Made by a program: the position numbers and the translations under genes. Below are positions 16,043-23,733 of a DNA stretch of 64,000 nucleotides, in pieces. Numbering within the stretch: the first letter of the stretch is position 1; each line of letters starts with the position of its first letter. The DNA is from Janthinobacterium lividum (lineage in GTDB: Bacteria > Pseudomonadota > Gammaproteobacteria > Burkholderiales > Burkholderiaceae_D): assembly GCF_034424625.1 (NCBI RefSeq), contig NZ_CP139976.1, forward strand, positions 2,666,001-2,730,000, in the 5' to 3' direction. The notes under the pieces were generated by a model, which ran no database searches, was not told the origin of the DNA, and saw nothing but the letters and a program-made list of their open reading frames with translations.

Positions 16043-16759
16043 ATGAAAATCCGCTCTGTCTTGCCCGCGCTGGCCGCCGTGTTCCTCAGCCTGTCTGCCG
16101 GCGCCGTCCACGCGGCCGACGCCACGTGCGCCATTCCCCGCAACGTCAGCTACTACGATTACGACGTCAAGCCGTCGGACGAGAAAAACACGTGCTACAA
16201 GCAAAGCACGAACGTGCCCACCGATTACTTCATGCTGGCGCTGTCGTGGTCGCCAGGCTTTTGCGACAGCCAGCGCCGCCGTGGCGCAGTGTCGAAAAAG
16301 GCTGCCTTCCAGTGCGCCGAGAGCAACCAGTTCGGCTGGATCGTACATGGCTTGTGGGCGCAGTCGGCCAATCCGGCCACCTGCGACGACATTTCCGTGA
16401 CGCCGCCGCGCAAGACGGAACTGCACCCGCGCTATTGCAAGGGCAATCTGCCGAAGCTGGCGCCGTCCGACATCCTGCCCTACATGTGCATGCAGCCGGG
16501 CGAAGCCTTGCTGCAGGGTGAATGGGAAAAGCATGGTGCCTGCGATTTCGATACGGCCAAGGAATATTTCGAAAAGGAACGCGAACTGTTCCAGGCCTTG
16601 AAGTTGCCGGATTCCACCATGCCAAAGAACGAGCTGTTCCAGTGGATGAAGCAGCATAACCCGCAACTGAAGGGCCGTTGGCTCGGCTATGAAAAGCACT
16701 CGGGCGAGTTGCGCATCTGCTATTCGAAAGACTTCAAGGTCATCGACTGCCAGAAGTAA
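16043..16759 (+). CDS. Secreted ribonuclease T2 family protein
   Basis: A 238-residue endoribonuclease exported by a signal peptide (residues 1-25, ending VHAAD). Both catalytic segments are intact: CAS1 FGWIVHGLWAQ with His102, and CAS2 EWEKHGAC at 160-167 with Glu162 and His164. SWSPGFCD near residue 70 is another T2 hallmark. Ten or so cysteines suggest several disulfides. It probably acts in the periplasm (like E. coli RNase I) or outside the cell, cleaving single-stranded RNA. AAGGAAG places the start at ATG 16043; an 11-codon longer frame runs through the terminator. Confidence 0.94.
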   Translation: MKIRSVLPALAAVFLSLSAGAVHAADATCAIPRNVSYYDYDVKPSDEKNTCYKQSTNVPTDYFMLALSWSPGFCDSQRRRGAVSKKAAFQCAESNQFGWIVHGLWAQSANPATCDDISVTPPRKTELHPRYCKGNLPKLAPSDILPYMCMQPGEALLQGEWEKHGACDFDTAKEYFEKERELFQALKLPDSTMPKNELFQWMKQHNPQLKGRWLGYEKHSGELRICYSKDFKVIDCQK

Positions 16760-16832
16760 GCTGGCCTCTCCTGCAGGTTTCTTACATACATGTTAGTGTA
16801 TTGTCCGGATCAGCAAGATGAACAGGTAGTGT

Positions 16833-18248
16833 ATGCAGCAGTCTAGGCGGCAGCAAACGCAAGCCGTGATGGTGGGCGAGGACGGCTTGCCGCCCGGCGC
16901 CCGTGTATGGGCCATGCTGGCGCTGGCCATCGGTGTGGGCATGGCCTCGCTCGATACGGCGATTGCCAACACGGCCTTGCCGGCCATCGCCGGCGAGCTG
17001 CACACGACGCCGGCCGCCTCCGTCTGGATCGTCAACGTGTACCAGCTGGCCATGGTGGCGACCTTGCTGCCGTTTTCCGCCCTCGGCGAAATCGCCGGCT
17101 ACCGGCGCGTATTCATCTCCGGCATGTTTTTATTTACCCTCGCTTCGCTCGCTTGCGCACTGGCCTGGTCCTTGCCCTCGCTGGTGGTGGCGCGCCTGTT
17201 CCAGGGCGTCGGCGCCAGCGCCATGATGAGTGTCAACACGGCGCTGCTGCGCGCCCTGTATCCGAAACACTTGCTGGGACGCGCGTTTGGCAACAATGCG
17301 CTGGTGGTGGCTGTCGCGTTTGCCATCGGCCCCACGGCCGCGTCGCTGATCCTGGCGACGGCATCGTGGCCGTGGCTGTTCGCCATCAATGTACCCTTGG
17401 GCGTGGCCGGCTTCTTCCTCGCCAGCCGCATGCTGCCGGCGACCAAACTGTCCGGTCACACGCTCGATGCGCGCACGGCGCTGTACAACGTGGGCGCTTT
17501 CGGCTTGCTGATCCTGTTGTTTGGCGATGCCGCCCATCACGCGGCCCTGTCGACCTTGCTGCCGGAACTGGTGGCGGTAGTGATCTTCTTTATTTTGCTG
17601 CTGCGCCGCCAGGCGGGGCACGCAGCTCCGATGCTGCCGATCGACCTGTTTCGCCGTCCATTATTCCTGCTGTCGTCGCTGACGGCCATCTGCACGTTTG
17701 CCGCGCAGGGCCTGGCCTTCGTCTCGCTGCCGTTTTATTTTGAAGTAACCCTGGGCCGTTCACCCGTTGAGACGGGCTTCCTGATGACGCCGTGGGCCGT
17801 GCTGGTGGCCGTGATGGCGCCTGTCGCCGGGCGCCTCAGCGACCGCTATTCGCCGGGCGTGCTGGGCGGCATCGGCCTGGCGGCGCTGGCGGGCGGCTTG
17901 CTGACCCTGGTGTGGATACCGGCCCACCCCAGCGTGTTCGATATCGGCTGGCGCATGGCCTTGTGCGGCATCGGTTTCGGTTTCTTCCAGGCGCCCAATC
18001 TGAAAGCCATCATGGGCAGTGCGCCGCCCGAGCGGGCTGGCGGCGCCAGCGGCGTGGTGGCCACGTCGCGCCTGATCGGGCAAGCGACGGGCGCGGCGCT
18101 CGTCGCGTATTGCTTCACGGTTTCCGCCACGCGTGGCACGACGTATGCGCTGTGCCTGGCGGCAGGCTTCGCCGCCGTGGCCAGCATCGCCAGCTTCTCG
18201 CGCCTGGTGGTGGCGCAGCCGGCGTGGTTGCAAGGCAAGCGCGACTGA
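16833..18248 (+). CDS. MFS transporter, DHA2 (EmrB/QacA-like) family
   Basis: A 471-residue inner-membrane exporter with 14 predicted helices. The N-terminal segment carries MASLDTAIANTALPAIAGEL, the D1-type motif of 14-helix drug:H+ antiporters, and VVARLFQGVGASAMM matches motif B/C in helices 4-5. The second half contains GFFQAPNLKAIMGSAPPERAG, also typical. It probably expels a toxic compound using the proton gradient; the substrate is not predictable. There is no EmrA-type membrane fusion gene next to it. It converges on the acyl-CoA synthetase gene with a 10-base gap. Confidence 0.9.
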   Translation: MQQSRRQQTQAVMVGEDGLPPGARVWAMLALAIGVGMASLDTAIANTALPAIAGELHTTPAASVWIVNVYQLAMVATLLPFSALGEIAGYRRVFISGMFLFTLASLACALAWSLPSLVVARLFQGVGASAMMSVNTALLRALYPKHLLGRAFGNNALVVAVAFAIGPTAASLILATASWPWLFAINVPLGVAGFFLASRMLPATKLSGHTLDARTALYNVGAFGLLILLFGDAAHHAALSTLLPELVAVVIFFILLLRRQAGHAAPMLPIDLFRRPLFLLSSLTAICTFAAQGLAFVSLPFYFEVTLGRSPVETGFLMTPWAVLVAVMAPVAGRLSDRYSPGVLGGIGLAALAGGLLTLVWIPAHPSVFDIGWRMALCGIGFGFFQAPNLKAIMGSAPPERAGGASGVVATSRLIGQATGAALVAYCFTVSATRGTTYALCLAAGFAAVASIASFSRLVVAQPAWLQGKRD

Positions 18249-18258
18249 CAGGTACAAA

Positions 18259-19893
18259 TCAGACGTCGATGGCCTTGTCCGACTGCATGCGTTTGCGCAG
18301 TTCGAACTTCTGGATCTTGCCCGTCGACGTGCGGGGCAGGGGGCCGAAATAAATGGCTTTCGGCACCTTGAAACCGGCCAGGTTGTTCTTGCAAAAGGCG
18401 ATCAATTCCGCTTCCGTCACCGTGCCGCCTTCGCGCAGCTCGACGAAGGCGCATGGCGTCTCGCCCCATTTCTCGTCGGGCTGGGCAATGACGGCGGCGG
18501 CCAGCACTTGCGGATGGTGGTACAGCGCGTCTTCCACTTCCACGCTGGAAATGTTTTCTCCGCCGGAAATGATGATGTCCTTGCTGCGGTCCTTCAGCTT
18601 GATATAGCCGTCCGGATACATGACGCCGAGGTCACCCGTGTGGAACCAGCCGCCGGCGAACGCTTCCTGCGTCGCTTTTTCATTTTTCAGATAGCCCTTC
18701 ATGCAGATATTGCCGCGGAACATGATCTCGCCGATCTGTTCGCCGTCGGCCGCCACCGGCTGCATGGTCTCCGGGTCCAGCACGGCCACGGCGCTTTGCA
18801 GGTGGTAGCGCACGCCCTGGCGCGATTTGAGTACGGCGCGTTCTTCCTGCGACAGGGCCGCCCACCCATCCTGCTCGGCGCAGATGGCGGCCGGGCCGTA
18901 CACTTCCGTCAAGCCATACGAGTGGATCAAGTCAAAACCCATGGCTTCGATCTTTGCCACCATGGCGGCCGGCGGCGGTGCGCCAGCCACCATGCCGCGC
19001 ACGGTCCAGTCGATTCCGTCGCGCCAGTTGGCGGGCGCATTGGCCAGCGCTGCATGCACGATGGGCGCGGCGCAATAGTGGGTGATGCGCAATTCGCGCA
19101 TCAGGTCGAACACGAGTTTCGGTTCGAACTTGCGCAGGCACACGTTGACGCCGGCCCGCGCGGCCACGGTCCACGGGAAGCACCAGCCATTGCAGTGGAA
19201 CATCGGTAATGTCCATAAGTACACGGCATGCTTGGGCATGTCCCACTCTAATATGTTCGACAGGGCGTTCAGGGCCGCGCCGCGGTGGTGGTAGACGACG
19301 CCTTTCGGGTCGCCCGTGGTGCCGGATGTGTAGTTGAGGGCGATGGCGTCCCACTCGTCGGCGGGCGGCTGCCAGTCGTAGTCGGGGTCGCCGCTGGCCA
19401 GCAAGCTTTCATAGTCGAGCTCGGCAAATGCTTCCACTTCCGGTCCCAGCACATCGTTGACCTGGATCACGCGCAAGCCGGGAATCTGCGCCGCCATCTG
19501 GCGCGCCAGTTCGGCAAATTCCGTGTCGGCCAGCAAGACCTTGGCTTGGCCATGGCGCAGCATGAAGGTCAGGGAGGCCAGGTCGAGGCGGATATTCAGG
19601 GCGTTGAGGACGGCGCCGGCCATCGGGACGCCAAAGCTCGCTTCCACCATGGCGGGCGTGTTCGGCAGCATCACGGCCACCGTGTCGCCAGTGCCCACGC
19701 CCAGCTTGATGAGGCCGGAGGCGAGGCGGCGCGTGCGCGTATAGGTTTCGCCCCATGTCTGGCGCACGGCGCCATGTGCAATTGCCAGGCGATTGCCATA
19801 TACTGCGGCTGCCCTGGCGATATAGTCGAGCGGGGTGAGGGCGGCGTAGTTGGCGCTGTTTTTGCCGAGGCCGGTGTTGAAATCAGCTGTCAT
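18259..19893 (-). CDS. Acyl-CoA synthetase (AMP-forming)
   Basis: A 544-residue ANL-superfamily ligase that activates a carboxylic acid with ATP and CoA. The P-loop YTSGTTGDPKG (about residues 190-200) and SYGLTEVYGP (A5 motif) are intact. GGWFHTGDLGVMYPDGYIKLKDRSKDIIISGGENIS spans the A7-A8 hinge (here read in pieces), and the C-terminal catalytic lysine is in RTSTGKIQKFELR. FHCNGWCFPW is typical of medium/long-chain and 3-methylmercaptopropionyl-type ligases; the exact substrate cannot be told. It is divergent from the Crp/Fnr regulator, whose predicted operator lies between them. Confidence 0.92.
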   Translation of the reverse strand: MTADFNTGLGKNSANYAALTPLDYIARAAAVYGNRLAIAHGAVRQTWGETYTRTRRLASGLIKLGVGTGDTVAVMLPNTPAMVEASFGVPMAGAVLNALNIRLDLASLTFMLRHGQAKVLLADTEFAELARQMAAQIPGLRVIQVNDVLGPEVEAFAELDYESLLASGDPDYDWQPPADEWDAIALNYTSGTTGDPKGVVYHHRGAALNALSNILEWDMPKHAVYLWTLPMFHCNGWCFPWTVAARAGVNVCLRKFEPKLVFDLMRELRITHYCAAPIVHAALANAPANWRDGIDWTVRGMVAGAPPPAAMVAKIEAMGFDLIHSYGLTEVYGPAAICAEQDGWAALSQEERAVLKSRQGVRYHLQSAVAVLDPETMQPVAADGEQIGEIMFRGNICMKGYLKNEKATQEAFAGGWFHTGDLGVMYPDGYIKLKDRSKDIIISGGENISSVEVEDALYHHPQVLAAAVIAQPDEKWGETPCAFVELREGGTVTEAELIAFCKNNLAGFKVPKAIYFGPLPRTSTGKIQKFELRKRMQSDKAIDV

Positions 19894-19972
19894 GCTTGTC
19901 TCCTGGTAAAAGAATCTTGTAGCTCCCTGTTTCGGGATTGATACCGGTTAGCATAGCACCGGCGTTGGAAAA

Positions 19973-19992
19973 TCACTGTCATCTTAGTGACA
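19973..19992. promoter_or_regulatory. Candidate Crp/Fnr-family operator
   Basis: The 20-base composite palindrome contains TGTCA-N6-TGACA (19977-19992) and an overlapping TCACT-N8-AGTGA (19973-19990). The spacing is that of Crp/Fnr-family sites. It lies 13 bases before the Crp/Fnr gene start and 80 bases before the divergent acyl-CoA synthetase. Confidence 0.5.
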
Positions 19993-20005
19993 ACTGAAGG
20001 ATGGA

Positions 20006-20707
20006 ATGGATAGCAACGATAGTGTAGACCGTGCCGTGCCCGAACTCGATAGCCACGACTGGTTCACGGCCCTCGATGCCAGGCATCAGGCCCTGTTGCG
20101 CGCTGGCAGCGTGATCCGGCATTTCGAGGCGGGCGCCTTCATCACGCGGCGAGGCGAACCGTCGGCGCACTGGATCGGCGTGCACACGGGCTTGATCAAG
20201 CTGGCCGTCTACAACGCCGATGGGCGCGGCGCCACGTTTTCCGGCGTGCCGGCCGGTGGCTGGTGCGGCGAGGGCAGCGTGCTCAAGCGCGAACTGCGCC
20301 GCTACGACGTGGTGGCCGTGCGCGCATCGCGCATCATTCTCGTGCCGGTGGACCTGTTTCACCTGCTGCTGGCCGAGAGCCTCTCCTTCAATGCCTTCGT
20401 CATCCGTCAGTTGAACGAGCGCATGGGCCAGTTCATCGCCACCATCCAGAACCAGCGCCTGCTGGCCGTCGACGCGCAAGTGGCGCAAGCCATCGCGCAG
20501 CTGTTCCATCCCATGTTATGTCCTCGTACCTCCAGCGTGCTTGAGCTGTCGCAGGAAGAAATCGGCTTGCTGACCGGCATTTCGCGCCAGCGGGTGAACC
20601 AGGCGCTGGGCCATCTGGCCGAACTCAAGCTCATCAACATCGCCTACCAATCCATCCGCGTCGTCGACCTGGACGGCTTGCGCCGTTATGGCGTGGCGTC
20701 GCTGTGA
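20006..20707 (+). CDS. Crp/Fnr family transcriptional regulator
   Basis: A 233-residue regulator. Residues about 25-150 form a cyclic-nucleotide-type beta-roll (ITRRGEPSAHWIGVHTGLIKL and GGWCGEGSVLKRE), followed by a long dimer helix. The C-terminal winged helix is clear: LSQEEIGLLTGISRQRVNQALGHL with the recognition helix SRQRVNQAL. The N-terminus lacks the four-cysteine iron-sulfur ligands of FNR. Divergent placement suggests control of the fatty-acid ligase and of itself through the palindrome upstream. The effector is unknown. Confidence 0.92.
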   Translation: MDSNDSVDRAVPELDSHDWFTALDARHQALLRAGSVIRHFEAGAFITRRGEPSAHWIGVHTGLIKLAVYNADGRGATFSGVPAGGWCGEGSVLKRELRRYDVVAVRASRIILVPVDLFHLLLAESLSFNAFVIRQLNERMGQFIATIQNQRLLAVDAQVAQAIAQLFHPMLCPRTSSVLELSQEEIGLLTGISRQRVNQALGHLAELKLINIAYQSIRVVDLDGLRRYGVASL

Positions 20708-20769
20708 TGACAGACCGGGCGCGCGATGTGTGGCATGCTGGCGGCTCGTTCACCACATTGACCTGACGC

Positions 20770-21393
20770 ATGGCCCTCGTTTCCGATCATCCATTGCACC
20801 TGCTGGGCTTGCGCTTTCCGCTCCGGTTGCGCGTTACCGTGCGCCAGGGCTTTGTGACCTTGCACAATGAAATCACCACCAAGAAACTGGCCAGCGGCGA
20901 CAGTTTCGTCGTGCCTGCTTTCCTGCGCTTTGCCTGCGACGTGATGCCGGGGCGGGGCAAGCCGGCCGTTTTCACCCTGGCGCTGGAAGGCGATGAGCCC
21001 GATGGCGGACACGGCGGCGGCAAGCGCTGGAGCCAGGCGCTGGCGCAGCACATCTTTGATACGCCGCAAGGTAAGTGGACGGCTGCGCGCCTAGCGGCCC
21101 TGTGGCAAGTGACGCCGCACAAGGCCAGGGCGCGCCTGTTTTCCGAGGGCGAGGCATTGCTCAGCCTGGTGCGCGAACAGCGCCTGGCGCACGCGCTGCA
21201 CACGGCGGCGCAAGCGGATGCCGAGGGAGGGCACGGCGAGCGCGACCTGGCGCAAGTGGCGGCCGGCTCCGGCTTTGCCTCGATCCCCGCGTTTTGCGAT
21301 GCCTGCGTGGACGTGGCGGGCGTGCGCCCCAGCCTGTTCCTGCGCGGCCAGGCGGGCGCGCCTGCGCAACGCGATAGCCAGACTCCGTTATAA
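20770..21393 (+). CDS. AraC-type helix-turn-helix regulator, 207 aa
   Basis: The N-terminal half is a short beta-rich segment resembling a cupin (FVTLHNEITTKKLASGDSFVVPAF). The C-terminal part looks like an AraC DNA-binding domain: WTAARLAALWQVTPHKARARLFSEGEALLSLVREQRL (first HTH region) and DLAQVAAGSGFASIPAFCDACVDVAGVRPSLFLR (second HTH). The match to the family is clear but divergent, notably in the linker. It lies directly upstream of the copper genes, so control of those is plausible. A -10 box for the next gene overlaps its stop codon. Confidence 0.75.
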   Translation: MALVSDHPLHLLGLRFPLRLRVTVRQGFVTLHNEITTKKLASGDSFVVPAFLRFACDVMPGRGKPAVFTLALEGDEPDGGHGGGKRWSQALAQHIFDTPQGKWTAARLAALWQVTPHKARARLFSEGEALLSLVREQRLAHALHTAAQADAEGGHGERDLAQVAAGSGFASIPAFCDACVDVAGVRPSLFLRGQAGAPAQRDSQTPL

Positions 21394-21394
21394 T
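21389..21394 (+). promoter_or_regulatory. Perfect -10 box (TATAAT) of the copper gene group
   Basis: TATAAT overlaps the stop codon of the AraC-like gene and lies 7 bases before the ATG of the DUF2946 gene. A start of transcription at about 21401 would give a nearly leaderless mRNA. No good -35 box is seen at 17 bases, so an activator may be needed. Confidence 0.5.
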
Positions 21395-21401
21395 CGGGGC
21401 C

Positions 21402-21800
21402 ATGGGATCATTATTGAAGCGCAAACAGTGGCATATGTGGTTCGCCTGCCTGGCGATACTGCTCAATGCGCTGTCGCCATCCCTGTCGTATGCGTTTGCT
21501 TCGCTGCATGCGAACGCGAACAATGCCGCCGTCGAGATTTGCTCGGCCAGCGGCGCCGTCTACACGCAAGCGGACCTGGCGCCAGCCGCCAAATCCACCA
21601 CTGATTCCGTGCTGCACCACATTGAGCATTGCCCGTTCTGCATGAGCCATGCGGGCAGCGCGGGTTTGCCGCCGTCGTCAGCATCGCCGCTGCCCGTGAT
21701 CACGGGCCACGACCTGTATCCGCCATTGTTTTACCAGGCGCCGCGGGCCCCGTTCGCCTGGCTGGCCGCCAGCCCGCGCGGCCCGCCTCTGGCTGCCTGA
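21402..21800 (+). CDS. DUF2946 family protein, copper-locus type
   Basis: A 132-residue protein with an N-terminal membrane or signal segment (MWFACLAILLNALSPSLSYAFA). A conserved HHIEHCPFCMSHAG motif with paired cysteines and histidines suits metal binding. Proteins of this kind sit next to SCO and PCuAC genes, as here, and are thought to take part in copper handling in the periplasm. The C-terminal third is Pro/Ala-rich. The ATG has no convincing ribosome site and lies 7 bases after a TATAAT box, so a leaderless transcript is possible. Confidence 0.8.
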   Translation: MGSLLKRKQWHMWFACLAILLNALSPSLSYAFASLHANANNAAVEICSASGAVYTQADLAPAAKSTTDSVLHHIEHCPFCMSHAGSAGLPPSSASPLPVITGHDLYPPLFYQAPRAPFAWLAASPRGPPLAA

Positions 21801-21862
21801 ATACACCCGTCACGCCTTCCACGTCTTAACTGTATCCACTACGCCCATCGGGCCAGAATGCC

Positions 21863-22459
21863 ATGAAACGTCGTCTTTTTCTTCTCGCCGGTACGGCGGG
21901 ATTGCTCACGCTTGCGGCTTGCGAACCCGCGCCGAAACCCCATTACAACGGCCTCGACTTGACGGGAGGCGATTACAAGCCCGACTTCAAGTTGAGCGGC
22001 CCCGACGGCAAGGTTTACACCCTGGCCGATTTCAAGGGCAAATATGTGATGGTCTTCTTTGGCTTTACGCAATGCCCGGACGTGTGTCCGACAGCCCTGT
22101 CACGCGCGCTGGAAATCCGCCAGAAACTGGGGCCGGATGCCGATAAGCTGCGAGTGATCTTCATCAGCATCGACCCCGAGCGCGACACGCCCGAGCTGCT
22201 GGGCGAATACATGCGCGCCTTCGACCCCAGCTTCCTGGGTTTGCGCACGGATCCGCAGGCGACGGCGCAGACGGCCTTCAATTACAAGGTCTTCTACCGC
22301 CGTGTGCCGAGCGGCAGTTCCTACACGATGGACCACACGGCCATCAGCTATGTGCTCGATGCCGAGGGACGCATGCGCCTGGGCCTGAAGCACCAGTTGA
22401 CGGGCGACGAGTGCGTGCAGGATATCAAGACCCTGATGAAATCGAAATACACCTTATAA
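21863..22459 (+). CDS. SCO1/SenC family copper chaperone
   Basis: A 198-residue lipoprotein with lipobox LTLAAC (Cys20) and a thioredoxin fold. The copper ligands are complete: CPDVC at 71-75 and His158 in YTMDHTAISY. The SCO family delivers copper to, or reduces the disulfide of, the CuA centre of cytochrome c oxidase. The downstream PCuAC partner belongs to the same assembly route. It follows the DUF2946 gene by 62 bases and the PCuAC gene begins 18 bases after its stop. Confidence 0.93.
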   Translation: MKRRLFLLAGTAGLLTLAACEPAPKPHYNGLDLTGGDYKPDFKLSGPDGKVYTLADFKGKYVMVFFGFTQCPDVCPTALSRALEIRQKLGPDADKLRVIFISIDPERDTPELLGEYMRAFDPSFLGLRTDPQATAQTAFNYKVFYRRVPSGSSYTMDHTAISYVLDAEGRMRLGLKHQLTGDECVQDIKTLMKSKYTL

Positions 22460-22477
22460 CCATACCGAGGAATGATC

Positions 22478-22954
22478 ATGACCCATTTGAAAACCCTGCT
22501 GGCCACGGCCCTGGCTGTGCTGTCCTTCTCCGCCTCTGCCCAGACTTCCGTGCAGATTACCGACCCGTGGGTGCGCGCCACCGTGCCGCAGCAAAAAGCC
22601 ACGGGCGCCTTCATGCAGATCACGGCGCCGAAAGCCATGCGCCTGCTGGAAGTGCGCTCGCCCGTGGCCGGCGTGGCGGAAATCCATGAAATGAGCATGA
22701 CGGACAATATGATGCGCATGCGCCAGGTCAAGGAAATCGCCTTGCCAGCCGGCAAAGCCGTCGAACTAAAACCGGGCGGCTACCACGTGATGCTGCTGGA
22801 ACTCAAAGGGCAGGTGAAGGCGGGCGACAAGATCCCGCTGACCCTCGTCGTCGAAGGCGAGGACAAGCGCCGCGAAACGATCGAAGTCAATGCCGTGGCC
22901 CGTCCGCTGGGCGCCACCTCGACGTCATCCGCGATGCCGGCGATGAAACACTAA
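22478..22954 (+). CDS. Periplasmic copper chaperone PCuAC
   Basis: A 158-residue periplasmic protein with a signal peptide ending in SASAQ (about residue 22). The copper motif H-x10-M-x21-H-x-M is exact: His70, Met81, His103, Met105. It passes Cu(I) to cytochrome oxidase CuA together with SCO. GAGG at 22467-22470 lies 7 bases before the ATG at 22478 but only 1 base before the in-frame ATG at 22472, so the second is chosen. A strong terminator follows. Confidence 0.94.
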   Translation: MTHLKTLLATALAVLSFSASAQTSVQITDPWVRATVPQQKATGAFMQITAPKAMRLLEVRSPVAGVAEIHEMSMTDNMMRMRQVKEIALPAGKAVELKPGGYHVMLLELKGQVKAGDKIPLTLVVEGEDKRRETIEVNAVARPLGATSTSSAMPAMKH

Positions 22955-22975
22955 GCTAGAGCAATACCCTTGCAA

Positions 22976-22998
22976 AGCCCGGTTCGCCGGGCTTTTTT
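22976..22998 (+). terminator. Rho-independent terminator of the copper genes
   Basis: A 7-bp stem AGCCCGG / CCGGGCT with the stable TTCG tetraloop, followed by six T. Confidence 0.92.
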
Positions 22999-23006
22999 GC
23001 GTCCAT

Positions 23007-23062
23007 TTGAAAATTAAACAGCTGTTTGATACAATGCTGAATAATATTAAACGGCTGTTTAA
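23007..23062 (+). promoter_or_regulatory. TetR-controlled promoter with two palindromic operators
   Basis: -35 TTGAAA (23007-23012), a 17-base spacer, -10 TACAAT (23030-23035). The 16-bp near-palindrome TTAAACAGCTGTTTGA (23014-23029) fills the spacer, and TTAAACGGCTGTTTAA (23047-23062) lies just after the predicted transcription start. Centres are 33 bases apart, three helical turns. This is the expected site for the TetR-type repressor encoded immediately downstream. Confidence 0.85.
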
Positions 23063-23076
23063 ATGATGGGAATGGC

Positions 23077-23733
23077 ATGACAGAAGAAGTCGAAACGGCG
23101 CGCACGCGCATCCTGCAGGCGGCGGTCCAGCTGTTTGCCGACGAAGGCTATAAGCTCGCGTCCGTGCGCAGGATCTGCGAGGCGGCCCACGTCAACGTGG
23201 CGATGGTTAACTATTATTTTCATGGCAAGGAAGAGCTGTACCTGGCAGCCTTCGACCATGCGCGCGCGCTGGCGCGTGCCACGGCTGCTGCCGTACCGGA
23301 GGCAGGCCCAGCGGCGGCCGTGGCGCCCGTGGAACAGTTGCGCCTGGCGATAGAAGCGATGGTCTTCGACATGCTGCGTCCGGGAGCGGCTTCGCTGTTC
23401 AGCCGCCTGGTGGCGCGCGAATTGATCGAACCCACGTCCGCCATCCACATGCTGGCAGACCGCGACGTGCGCGCGCACCATGCCCTGTTTACAGGCTTGA
23501 TCCGTGGCGTGGTGGGCGAGGCCATGCCGGCGGCCGTGGTGCAGAAATGCGTGTTCAGCGTGATCGGCCAGGCCGTGTTCTATGCCCGTTCGCGCATCGT
23601 GCATGAACTGGTGGCGCCGGAAATTACCTATGACGAGACTGGCACTGCCAGCATTGCGCAGCATGTCGCCGCGTTCTCGCTGGCGGCCCTCGACGGCTTG
23701 CGCCGCCAATATGCTGTGCAGGCGGGCGCATGA
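23077..23733 (+). CDS. TetR/AcrR family repressor (CecR-like)
   Basis: A 218-residue repressor. The N-terminal HTH is clear: RTRILQAAVQLFADEGYKLASVRRICEAAHVNVAMVNYYFHGKEELY (in pieces), with the tyrosine-rich recognition helix NVAMVNYYF. The C-terminal domain (SLFSRLVARELIEPTSAI) matches the CecR/YbiH subgroup (DUF1956), which often controls efflux genes. It overlaps the MFS gene by 4 bases (ATGA) and so is co-transcribed with it. Binding to the two palindromes upstream would give autoregulation plus drug-inducible efflux. Confidence 0.93.
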   Translation: MTEEVETARTRILQAAVQLFADEGYKLASVRRICEAAHVNVAMVNYYFHGKEELYLAAFDHARALARATAAAVPEAGPAAAVAPVEQLRLAIEAMVFDMLRPGAASLFSRLVARELIEPTSAIHMLADRDVRAHHALFTGLIRGVVGEAMPAAVVQKCVFSVIGQAVFYARSRIVHELVAPEITYDETGTASIAQHVAAFSLAALDGLRRQYAVQAGA

